Shown here: one piece after another, positions 1 to 10,063 of the stretch
Position numbering within the stretch: position 1 is the stretch's first letter
Layout: each line of letters opens with the position of its first letter
Assembly (NCBI GenBank): GCA_020744425.1
Contig: JAGMUV010000021.1
Span: 434,001-498,000 of the forward strand
Direction of reading: 5' to 3'
Length of the DNA stretch: 64,000 bases
Source of the DNA: Dactylonectria macrodidyma
Lineage: Eukaryota; Ascomycota; Sordariomycetes; Hypocreales; Nectriaceae
Made by a program: the position numbers and the translations under genes
The notes under the pieces: generated by a model
What the model was told of the DNA's origin: nothing
The model's database searches: none
What the model saw: the letters and a program-made list of their open reading frames with translations, nothing else

Positions 1-1209
1 AGAGGGCATGTATGCCTCGGTTCTACACCTGAGATCCTAGTCCGTAGCTTGATGCTCATTGTAGATGCTGTTTCGTTTGGCCCAATAGGATATCGATGGG
101 GTGATATAAGCACCCTGATGAACTGCTCCGTCCCAGGAAGGCCTGGTGCGGGTTCCCGTATGCGGATGGGCGCAGCTATCGACTTCTTCAAAGACCAATA
201 TCTTGTCTTTCTTGGAAATCGTGCCCTCTGCCCCGAGAAGAATTACAGGCGCTCTCCACCTGGTAGAAGTATCAGGTAAAGCTGTCGACGTGCCTCTCCA
301 GCTCCTCATCAATTGAGGAGTTGATTTAATCATGAGTGTAGCATATGCGGTCCATCTGGTAAGCGTCCCTTCAAGTTGATAACTCAAAATTATTCCTCTT
401 CTATGGCAGGGCGCTCATATTCTCCCACTGGGGCTACACCATCTACCGGAACAAGAAGATTCTCAAGCAGAGGCCGCCTAGGCACAGCCGAAGTCTTGAA
501 GGAGCACGGTTGGTTGGTTTATTCCTACTTGGTTGTGACTTCAGCAATAAGACAGCATTACGGTTGACATATGGGCACAGAAGCGCGCCTTACGTGGATA
601 AAAATTGATCCAAGCATGCCATACAAGGACCCGAAAGCCACAATCGGCCATCGGGTAACGTGGATACCGGTACAATCGATGCCGAGCCGGCCCGTAACAT
701 TCGGCGCGCCTTGTCAGCGGAACCCGGCTAACGAGGTCGAGTTGGAGCAACCGCTCTCCGCTCGCGACCGAAATGGGCGCCCCGGACGGCCAGGATACGG
801 GGGCCGCAAGCAAGCTTTATTTATCCGCGGCCGTCGGCCTCTGTCTCAACGTAAAATAAAGCATTAACCAAACGAAAATTTCATCCACAGAATCATTCCC
901 GACGCTAGACAGTTCTCGTTTGGTCTAAAAGGCAGGAACGGCTCAGTCCCTTCCAATATAAATTTTGTTCAGCTCCTATGACCCTCCGAGATCAAAGCGA
1001 AAAGGAAATTAAAGAGAAAGAAATAACGCTGACTTTTTCCTATAGCACATTCGAAGCTCAGTGAATACAGGGCTGGCTGGCTAAGGTAGGAAGTGGTTGC
1101 TAGCCGGGCTTCCTGCTTCCAAATCAAACATAACAAACTACGTAGGTCGCTACTGAGAACCGGAAAGGGGCTGCTTGTAACTTAAGAGTAAATTATGCCT
1201 CCCTCCGTT
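1..1209. other. left-edge stretch, no gene recognised
   Basis: Only short open frames occur here (for example 49-279 and 571-867 on plus, 541-813 on minus). They overlap one another on both strands, and none shows a family I know. I see no repeat or RNA gene. Confidence 0.4.
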
Positions 1210-1667
1210 CTAAGAGAACTTCATCACCAGTACACGACCTGAGGGCAGCCGATAGCGACCGTTGATCCCACCACAGCCGATTCCATCACTCGATACTCCG
1301 GAGGTAGCCAAAGCATCCCCTTTCCATCTTTTACAATCCATACACCGTCGGTGCTTATACCCAGCCAGAGTGGCGAACACCCTGTAAGGTTGCGTCAGTC
1401 GACCGATTCCTGACATTGAAAGTCTGCAGGCACGCGCCCGTTGACGCGTCCCAGGCCTTGACCGTGTTTTCGCTCAAGCCCGACGCGAGCCGCTGGCCAT
1501 CCGCCGAGAAGGCCACCGACCACACCCAACCACCATGGCCCTCGAGCGTCTGCACGCACGCGCCCGTTGCTGCATCCCAGACCTTGACCGTCTTATCAAC
1601 CGAGCCCGACGCGAGCCGCTGGCCATCCTCCGAGAAAAGAGCCAGGCCGCTGACCCTGAATAGCTAA
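1210..1667 (-). pseudogene. C-terminal remnant of a WD40 NLR (HET-E/NWD2 type)
   Basis: Two WD40 blades are readable on the minus strand, both with the phrase DGQRLASG followed by TVKVWD or TVKAWD and TGAC.QT, as in the high-identity WD40 arrays of HET-E/HET-D/NWD2-like fungal NLRs. After a frame change near 1385 the tail typical of these proteins follows: STDGVWIVKDGKGMLWLPPE, then SAVVGSTVAIGC. A second frame change near 1235 leads to SGRVLVMKFS and a stop. The NACHT domain and the remaining blades are absent, with homology ending near 1660. It is a 5'-truncated, twice frameshifted fragment. In the intact family the WD40 domain is thought to recognise the ligand. The family is clear; the exact frameshift positions are approximate. 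Confidence 0.8.
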
Positions 1668-1936
1668 GTGTCGCTGCAACTGGAATGTAGTGCCTCAACA
1701 TGCAATGTCTGTCTTGCTCGTCGAATGCTTGATAGGGCCAGCCGAGTTCTCAATATATCATCATTCTAGTTCTTAATTTCCTTTCCCTCCTAAAAAGTCG
1801 TGGGCTTACTAGGTGGCCTAAGATATGCAGTAAATATGCTGGCAGCGACTGAGAAGTAGTTGTTATTATAAATTAGCACATATAGTTCATCTAGCAAGTG
1901 CCTTTACATGCTCATCATTCAAAATTGTCTCCTTTC

Positions 1937-2569
1937 TTATGATAGGTCGCTTGTTTCCTTCCACTTAGCTAGACTTGCCGCTGAGGATGCTGCGTCCGGA
2001 TGGTCTATATCAAGCACTCGCTCTCGTAGGACAACGCAATTTCGCATCAGAGCTAGAGCATCTCTAGAGCGGCCTTGGTCTTTCCAGGTGATGGCCAGGT
2101 TGTTCATGCTGGTCAGCGTGTCGGGATGCTCCTCTCCCAGCACCCTTGAGCAAATTCTTAGCTCTGTTGCCTGTAGCTTTTCCGTCTCCTTCCATCGGCC
2201 TTGGTTTCTATATGTCGACGCCAGGTTGGCCATGCTGGTCAGCGCCGAGGGATGCTCCTCTCCCGGCATTAATGGGTCCGCGGCCGTTTTCGGCTCCTGG
2301 TGAAATGGTCCCGGAAGAAGGATCCAGATCCTATTTTTAGACTCAATCGATCTCAGTAACGGCATTGCCACCAGTCCGTAAATTAGTCCGCGCCCCAACA
2401 AGCCTCGTGATGCGAAATACAAGTTACTCTGGGCATGGACCCGAGAGAATGTGTCCAATAGCCTGCAAGGATTCAGCATGGCACCATTGACGAGGGCTCT
2501 AGACTGAAATAAGGATGAAGTCGCAGCATTCTTGGCGAACGTTAGGAGGGACTTGAACGACAAAAGCAT
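1937..2569 (-). pseudogene. kinesin-light-chain-type TPR remnant
   Basis: A 210-codon frame whose C-terminal half (about residues 105-205) carries TPR units of the kinesin-light-chain type: EEHPSALTSMANLASTYRNQ, then LGEEHPDTLTSMNNLA, then a decayed unit with IDHPDAASSAASLAKW. Such TPR arrays form the C-terminal sensor half of many fungal NB-ARC or NACHT proteins. The first 100 residues look like unrelated sequence read in frame, and no nucleotide-binding domain is present. I take it as a truncated end of a larger gene. A short expressed protein cannot be excluded. A better-preserved gene of the same class lies at the right edge (63369-64000). Confidence 0.6.
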
Positions 2570-3402
2570 CCATGCTTATTGGCCTGTGTGCGTACTCCAT
2601 TCACCAATTTTCTTTCCCCACTAACTAACCAGTTTTAGATACTCAGTATATGGCAGGAAGCCTTAGACCTAGACTGAACTCAACCTCTAGGACCTGCTGC
2701 TGGCCCGCGAGGTAAATTCTATTGCTGAAGAAAGAATAGAATAAACGCTGCAATAGCGGTATTTGCGCAATCAGGTCACCACCGAACCGACAGGGAGGTC
2801 GAATGTGTGAACAGGGTCCGAGTTACCACACCGAGTGGTAGGATTACAGGCGTTACAATCAGCATAACCCGCTTTGTGGGCAAGCTATACCCAGAAGACA
2901 CTACTGCATTATATTCCAGTCACTACTTAATAAGAGGACTTCCATTAACCAAGGTTTTTCCACACTTGGAGATCACCCCTAGGCTATTGATTATCAACAA
3001 CGCAATGGCAAGTCCGTTCTTATTACAGGCTTCAGTAGGAAACGCCCTACTCTGCCAACTGCGTAGTAGGACCAGGCGTGTAATCTACTAAGGATCTAAA
3101 AGTGGAGCCGGATGTGTCGGATTCTATCACCATTGGGCCAAGAACCACTTTCCGCTGTTCCCCACACAAAGACAATCGAGGGACTCTGACAACAAAACGG
3201 TACAGATCTGGCGAGATCTCCCCCCCTGCGCTCGGCTTCGTAGTTCAGCAGGTGTACGGGCCCGCTTCCATTCGCTGAACCTCGGCTCAGTGGACTTTGT
3301 TAACTCTCTCGAGTGCCGGCATTCATTCATTTCACCAGAGCATAGAATACAGCTCGAACGTTACTCGGACAATTCTCTTCCTCGTGCTATCTATCTGCCG
3401 CC
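2570..3402. other. intergenic, nothing recognised
   Basis: Short frames such as 2807-3091 (+) have no family signature that I can see, and there are no repeats of note. The stretch just before 3403 would be the promoter of the broken thioesterase gene. Confidence 0.35.
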
Positions 3403-3992
3403 ATGAAACCCGAGAACCCAGACCTCAAGCACTTTGAGGCAATCCCTTGGTGCGCAGCGCACTTAAACGAGTCCGGCATTGTGCGTGAGACCACGTCGTC
3501 GCGATTCGCCAAGCCAATGGCGAATGCCTCCTCTTCACCACGACGCTCAACACACCCCAGACTATCACTGCCCTTTTGACGCTATATAAACTGCCCACGC
3601 CCTAGCAGCGGCAGTAACAGTTGCCATCTCTGACTTCGTCATCGCTGGTCATCAACCATGTCAAGTTCCTCATCTCCCTCGGGCCGGCCGCCGGTGGATA
3701 CCCTGGCGTGTGCCATGGCGGCATTGTGGCAACCATTCTCGACGAGGTCACCTCGATGCTCTTCCCTATTAATAAGTCGCATGGGGCTATCTCCGAAGGC
3801 GCAGCCATGATGGGATACCTAAACACGAGGTTCCTCAGGCCGGTCAAGGTTCCGGCGAGCTACCTGTGCCGGGCGTGGGTGAATAAGGTTGAGGGGCGTA
3901 AGTATTTCCTGCAGGGGATGATCGAAGATGGGGATGGGATGATTGTGGCGAGGGCGGAGGCTTTGTACATTGTCCTGAAGGAAATGTCGTGA
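3403..3992 (+). pseudogene. PaaI/4HBT-type hotdog thioesterase, broken
   Basis: The ATG at 3403 opens a frame starting MKPENPDLKHFEAIPWCA, the usual N-terminus of fungal hotdog-fold acyl-CoA thioesterases (DLxHFExIPWC). At about 3518 the homology moves to another frame (GECLLFTTTLNTPQTITALL). That frame hits TAG at 3603 and TAA at 3615, then runs on in the same frame as the hotdog core YPGVCHGGIVATILDE, followed by MGYLNTRFLRPVKVP and VEGRKYFLQGMIEDG. The HGG and downstream D mark the active site region. One frameshift and two in-frame stops in a stretch that is conserved coding sequence in relatives argue for a pseudogene. An intron from about 3481 to 3620 would bypass the damage but would delete conserved residues. 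Confidence 0.75.
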
Positions 3993-5079
3993 CCTGCGAT
4001 GAAAGGGGAGAGAGGTATGATACGTGTGTGTGACTGGCTGTGACTAGGTGAGTAGCCTATGAGCACGGCGATGCTTGGATAGATTTCGAGCAGTTCTGCG
4101 GGCGTTCTCGCCTTATTACTTGCAATTCTCCTTTTTAGCAACTGGGGTAGGCCTTGGTGTGGCCACCCGCTTAGTCTCTGGGGTACTTTGGGATAGGCAC
4201 TGGAGGAGTTCTTAGGTGAGTTCGGAATTTTCAGCATAGCTTATAGTATTTTGATTTATTTATGAGAAAGAGAAGGGTGTTGTTAAGGGAATAGCTAGAC
4301 TTAAATACTTTTAGTAGTGAAGCTCAAGCTCGAGGAAGGACCGACCCTGTTAGAGATTCAGAATTCAGGAGAGCAGAGGAGCTAGTTGACATTTCTCACT
4401 GAGGTTTATTATTTAAGTTATAAAAGGCCATAGGCCTGATGTTCTCGATATCATGGCGGGCAAGCCTCCGACCCCCCCCCGTCCTCACTGCGGTCGTGGA
4501 ACCTTCAAGACGGGAGGGAGTCCTAATAAGATAGAAAGAACCGGATAGAATCAATAATTACTTCAAGCATAGCGAGGACCGGGGGTTTTAAAGGACAAGC
4601 CCCCTATAAACACTACGTCTCTGTAATAAGTAGACGGCATCCAGCTAGCTGAAGTTCTGGCTTATCATTACTTAACCCTATAGCCTATATATAGTACTAT
4701 ATAGGTATAGTAGTAGTAAAGAAGCTTTCTTTTGTAGTCTGTATTTATAGAGGGCAAGCCCCCTTAACTACCCGGCCTTACTACGAGCGGCCCTAATGCT
4801 AGCCTATGCTTTACTTATTAAAAATTTGCTTGCTTATATCCTCAGATCTAATAATTAGACTGCAAGAAACTCTGATGTTAGTGGAATTCTACGGCTTAAT
4901 AGGGTTAACTACGGCCAGATTGAAGCGCTAGACCAGCTGCTCGCTATCTTAGCAAAGAACCTAACTATGCGTAGGCAGGCGTGCTTACCTTAATAAAGAC
5001 CTTGTTCAGCTCCATTATGGCGATATTCTTGCCCAGGCACTGCTACCGGCCCCGCCCATACAAGACTGACGTCTCATCG
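3993..5079. other. decayed sequence ahead of the CHAT remnant
   Basis: Rich in short AT stretches (TATA, TTAT, AGTA), with stops in all frames. It contains a C10 run near 4475. It may hold the eroded upstream part of the CHAT gene, but I cannot read it with confidence. Confidence 0.3.
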
Positions 5080-5471
5080 GCCTTACAGGCATGCAAAGTG
5101 TTCCACTTCGCCGGCCACGGCAGCACACATCCCACAGAACCGCTACAAAGTTAGCTACTCCTCAATGATTGGGATCGGGAGCTATTTACTGTGGCAAGTC
5201 TCCTAAAGACTAACCTCACCTCGAAGCCGCCACTCCTTGCCTATCTCTCGGCATGTGGGACTGGTGAGATCCTGGATGAGGGGTCTTAACTAATGATTGC
5301 CAGCTAGCAGGGTTCCGTCACATAGTCAGCACGCTTTAGAGCATCGATGACAGGTTATGTGTGGACATAGCGAGAATGACGCACGAGTTTCTGCGGGATG
5401 AAGGGATGAGAGACGAATCGATAAGCCGTGGGCTTCACTAGGCGACTAGGCACTTCGAGACCGATGGGTGA
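5080..5471 (+). pseudogene. CHAT (caspase-like) protease domain, decayed
   Basis: Read on plus, this is a CHAT domain as found at the C-terminus of fungal TPR-CHAT proteins. The catalytic histidine block appears as CKVFHFAGHGSTHPTEPLQS and the catalytic cysteine block as LLAYLSACGTGEILDEGS. After a frameshift near 5300 the conserved tail follows: QLAGFRH, DDRLCVDIARMTHEFLRDEG, DESISRGLH. In-frame stops occur after EPLQS, after LDEGS, within the tail and after RGLH. CHAT proteases act in regulated cell-death type responses; this copy cannot be functional. The upstream TPR half is not readable. Confidence 0.8.
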
Positions 5472-8400
5472 GCGGGGGGGATGCCGGGGGCGCGTTGTCA
5501 CAGTCGTTAGGAACGGAGAGGGATGCTGAATTAAGAGAGAGGTCGAGGCCGAGGCGGCCGTTCTAGGTCACTTATGCCCACTTCGGCGTTTGATATTCAA
5601 GTTATACAACATTTATCGTTCAACGATGATACGAGGCGAACTACTGAGTTTGCTATTATGTCGCTACTAGCTCGCATTCGCAATCGTCTTCCCCTCATTC
5701 TCGACAGCATTCTCCGGATCACAGATGAGACTAGCCTTAGTGAAAGACTGCAAGCAGACTTAGGCCATCGATTTATCCCAGAACGGCATCGAATAAGATC
5801 TTTTGCTCACAGCCTCTATAGGAACTAGATGACCTCTGCGAGGCAGCCGCGGATCCAATAATCCAGGGAACCGATGTCGGTGGTGATCAATACCACGAAG
5901 GACTCGAACACGGCGGCGCTAGAATATGAGATGATACTGAGCTCCCCGAACCCGAGAATATAGATGGATCCGTCAGGCGCTTGAGCAGCCCTGAGCGTCG
6001 CTATCACCGGGTCGATTCTCTAGGGAGGACTTTAAAAATTTCAGGCGTGCAGATGATCATGCAACTAAGCACGAGTCACTGCATCTGTGATACCGATAAT
6101 TGAAGGAGACTCCGGAGACACGAGGTGTATCGCCAGTGATGTACCACGAGGAACAGAAGGGACGAGAGGGAGGCGAGAAGAATTCGGCGTTTCGTGAAGC
6201 AATGATGGGAATGCAGGTCTCAGCGATTCTAGATAGCAGCATCTTGTCAGATATATCAGAGGTGCAAGCTGCACAAAGAAGTCTGTCACGTTTATCAACT
6301 GCTGAGACTGCGGCCCGGTCTCAAAAGCCCGGATACTCTAGATCCGGTCTTAAAAGAACCTTATTGTAGACCCTATGATGACAAAGGCATCTCTGTATAA
6401 AAAGGCCGCTGCGAGTCCTCTGTTAAAGAGGAGGAAGGAGCAACACACATCACACCCACTCTAGTATTTGACAAATTGGAGCAGTGAGTAGAACACGATT
6501 TTGCTACCCATGGGACCACGGCCCCACATGGAACATGATCATCACCACTTTTAGATGAATTATTATCGCGGCAAGATAGTTATCGCCGCGGCGACATGGA
6601 CCATCATCACCGCGAGATAGATCAGAACATATCCTTTTCGGTGCCCACCTTTGACAGTCGTCTGCTCATCGGGCGACATACGGGCCCCGACACTTACTCA
6701 CACGGGTTAGAAAACTTAGCAACGACATAACTCGGCCATACAAAGCTCCTACGCTCCCAGGTGATTGAAAATTGGTGCTAGAAAATCATCAAGAGATGCA
6801 GTACCATCGAAGAGGAGCAGAGACAAACTGGCAACACTGAGAGCTTTACAATTTCAGCAGCTCTTTACTTGGTACCTAGTCCTACATGCGATTAAGGCAG
6901 ACCTTTATTATCCTCCTAGTGATTGGATCCTGAAGAACCTGACTTTACCCATTCCTGTGGTTACAAGCTAATGATCTTCCGATGATTATCATATTCCAAG
7001 AACAAATGCAACAATTCGTCGTTCTGCCCCGTGTCCAACTTCCTATTCGCCTTGTATCCTGGCCCGCCAACCCCGGCGGCAGGCCATTATTTGACCGGCG
7101 GCTCCATACCAATCTCAGTGGAAGAAGCAGCCCTCAGGTCTCTGGGAGACTCCCTTTTCTTTGGTGGTGAGGACACGTACGACACACCCACGGCAACGAG
7201 CAGAGCTGCACCTCCAAGTCGAACCCTGTGTCGTGGTCAGCGCATGGAAGATTCATGGCCATCGAGACTGTACCAGTTTTGCTCGATGAAATCACGACCG
7301 CCGCGGCCGGGTGGCGGGATCTGCTGCCCTCCCAGGCCGCCGATGTCGCCGTCACTGCTGACGGTGGATTGCTGCCGGATCCCGAATCGGCGAAGTGGGG
7401 CCACTCTGGCACCGGGCCGGATACAGGAGCGGACCACGCTAAGGGATGCTCGGTGGATGGTCATGTTTGTAATTTAGATTTCAGACTGCCTCGGGAGTTA
7501 AGAAATGTTGAAGCTATTGAGGGAAAAAAGCATGGAAAAGACTGCCTTTCATATACAGAGGTAAGATGCTTCCAGTCGACATCAGATGGGAGAGTTTGCA
7601 GTGTGATGTCGACATGACGTCGAGCCTTGAGGGGAGACCCCCGCTCCCGCCTAAGATGATGGCATCGCGTGACTTGTCTCTATTGCGTTGTTTCTGGCCT
7701 AGGCTGGTTGATTCTACACTATTGTGGCTCCTGCCACTGCACTCTGGACCGCTAAATCTCAATATTTGGCTAAAGAAATGCTTCTACAGTGTTATTTCAT
7801 GAGTGCCAAGCTGTCGTTTCGTAGTTCAGATCAACCACCATTGCATGTTGAATGTGGGCTGACAATGTCCTGACCCAAAAGCCATATTAAGTCAGGCCTA
7901 GCCCACTCGAAAGCTGTCTATCTCTCAAGTATTCTCTTCTACTCTCACCATCCTATGGCACATTGTTTTACTTAGTGATGACGAAAGAAGCCTAAGGTGA
8001 AAGGTCTCTGGTACCTGCGCACAAGTCAAAATGTATCCCTGGACGCATGTACTAGCGACTTTACAGATCCACCACAGGCCTTCACGTAGAGGCTCAACTT
8101 CCAACGCCCCACCGTTCAGCCTTACGTGGAGAAGCTGAATGACGAGCTCTAGAATCAATTCTAATTAGACGCCAGACTGACGCGAGAAGAGCGCGAAGCT
8201 GGCGCGGGTGGGAGGGGCGAGAAGAGGTTTGTTGCGTTTGGCCCAAGATGATGCCCCTCAGCGGCCGATTATTGGCCAGCAGGCCATACGAAGAGCCAAA
8301 CTGGGAAGTTAAAGGTGGGGTCAAAGTTACGGCGCCCAGGTCTCACATGACCCTCAGACACTGGAACGAGTTGGAACCGGTTGGATCCAAACCCAATCAA

Positions 8401-8509
8401 CTGGACCTCTGAATTGGCTGGTTGCTAAGCACGGGGAGCGAGATCTCAGTTGAGTTAGACCCACAGTTGGAGGATCCAACGGCTCTAACGATTGGAAGTA
8501 GTTGGTTGA
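5472..8509. other. 3 kb with only small unassigned frames
   Basis: Open frames at 5574-5828 (84 codons), 6765-6971 (68 codons) and 7228-7617 (about 130 codons), all on plus, are the largest plausible ones. None has a recognisable domain, signal peptide or neighbour that would suggest a role. The 7031-7617 stretch is the most gene-like because two overlapping frames stay open for 400 bases. I do not call any as a gene. Confidence 0.3.
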
Positions 8510-9312
8510 TTAAGCACTCTGAGGCGACCCCAGTTCTACGATTTCTACGAAGCGCTTAAGCTCGTCGTCTGTTATTACCCGGATTTTGCCCGGCTGTATT
8601 AGGGCCGAATTGATACCTAGGAGCGTTAGACAAAGAGTGAAGTGATCAGAGCTGGTGGTGAGGCGGTCCTCGATGTTAGCTTTAGCAAGAGGTATGTTCG
8701 TAAAGGCGAGGTCGATAGTGTTTCTGTGGGGGTTTGTGGGGACGTCTGAGGTATTCAGCAGGCCGAGGCTGTTTCCCGATGCCCAAGAGGCAATCTCGCG
8801 GCCACGGATCGCAGTCGGGCCTGTCTGCCAGGTGTGATGTCTAGCGTTGAAGTCGCCTGCCACAAGGCAGCGATCAGGGATAGGCCATTGCAGTAGAGTA
8901 TCCAGCGCATCTTTTTCGTCGTTCTGGCGGTAGAAGTTCACTATTATTATATCGTTGACCGTAAGCCGTAGGATATTGCGGCTTATGTAGGGTCGGTTCT
9001 GGTCTGCCGCGAGCTTAGAGTCTCGGCAGACATATGTCATAACTCTAGGTCAAGTGCTATTACTATTCCAAGCTTTAACTGGAGAGTAGGTATCATATGC
9101 GGGATGGGTCTTCGTAAGGCAGCGGGAGCTTGCCGTTATTATCCATAGTTCTTAGAGAAGCACGATATCGTATCGTTCAGAGTCTGCTAACGCAAGGGCA
9201 CAGTCGTGGACCGGAGGGACCTTGCCGACGTTGGCTTGAAAGACTCGGGGAGTCTTTCTATTACATCTTCGTGCTTGTGGGCGTCTACTCATGCCCATTG
9301 TCGTGGGGGCGC
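8510..9312 (-). pseudogene. LINE ORF2 N-terminus, EEP endonuclease domain
   Basis: From about 9312 the minus strand reads FQANVGKVPPVHDCALALA, then DIVLL-stop-ELWIITA, then continues after another stop into a 176-codon open stretch (9040-8510). Endonuclease/exonuclease/phosphatase motifs are LVAGDFNARHHTW, NTIDLAFTN and SSDHFTL, which contain the catalytic D, N and H of the LINE endonuclease that nicks target DNA. The stop within LLQE fits CAA to TAA, and the stop near 9050 fits CGA to TGA. The frame ends just after the endonuclease; no reverse transcriptase follows. Confidence 0.85.
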
Positions 9313-9515
9313 GTGATCAGCACGATGCGGCGCTTCCTTGGAGAGCCAGCCCTTGGGTGCTCGGGTTCCTCCTCTGCTTCGGGGGTTGTGGCCACCATTA
9401 TGCATGAGGGCGCTCTCAACGCGGCGGGACTGGGAGCGCGAGGGCTCGATCGTTCCTGCGACCCAGAGCTATCTTGCTGTAGGATAAGTGCGTGTTATTA
9501 CGGCTCTGCGTTACG

Positions 9516-9955
9516 CTAGCGATATATTTCGGCGCCCACAACTCGGACATGGTCCCTTTGTTCTTTGGTCAGTCGGCGGAAAATGCCGTGTACCTTCTTA
9601 GGGCCTGCTAGGCACTTAGCGAAGTCGGCGCTATGAGGGCTGAGGCAGTTAGCGTATTGCTTAGGGGCAGTACAGTCTCTAGAGTCATGGCCGGCCTTGC
9701 TGCAATATATGCATAGAGAGCGTCTATAGCAGGTGCGTGGCGGGTGGTAGTCTAAGTATACATTGTACTGCCTTGGCCGGTCGGCTTTCTTGCTGAGCCT
9801 TGCTGGTCAGCTGCTGAAGAGGCGCCAGTATTTCTTAACTGGCTCGAGGAAGGATATAAGTAAGGTTTTCATTAGAGGGTCATTAGGTTGGCGCTATGTA
9901 AGGCGTATCTTAACAGGTTTTAGCCCTATCTGGATTTTAATTTCTTTATTTATAA
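9516..9955 (-). pseudogene. LINE gag, C-terminal half with CCHC knuckles
   Basis: Minus-strand translation gives EIKIQIGLKPVKIRLT, then DPLMKTLLISFLEPVKKYW, and a CCHC cluster: CIYCSKAGHDSRDC, then NCLSPHSADFAKC. It ends with RRLTKEQRDHVRVVGAEIYR and a stop at 9516. This is the nucleic-acid-binding half of a Tad-type ORF1. In-frame stops occur after IRLT and in the serine stretch after WRLFSS. The N-terminal half is displaced to 14906-15620 by the pogo insertion. Confidence 0.8.
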
Positions 9956-10004
9956 TAACGTACATGATAAGCTTGCGTGACAAACAAGCTTGCGTGACAA
10001 AAAT
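9956..10004 (+). repeat. left terminal inverted repeat of pogo copy 1
   Basis: It contains AAGCTTGCGTGACA twice in tandem, separated by two bases, after the terminal ACGTACATGAT. The same doubled motif appears inverted at 11771-11809. The repeated unit is a likely transposase binding site. Confidence 0.85.
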
Positions 10005-10063
10005 GCTAACTTGTAAAATTAAAACTTCAATAAAAACACAACAAACCATTCAATCAATTAAAA

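Noticed and set aside
9130..9519. 129-codon plus-strand frame
   Set aside because: Antisense to LINE ORF2 and the gag-ORF2 spacer, whose minus-strand reading is clearly homologous to LINE proteins.
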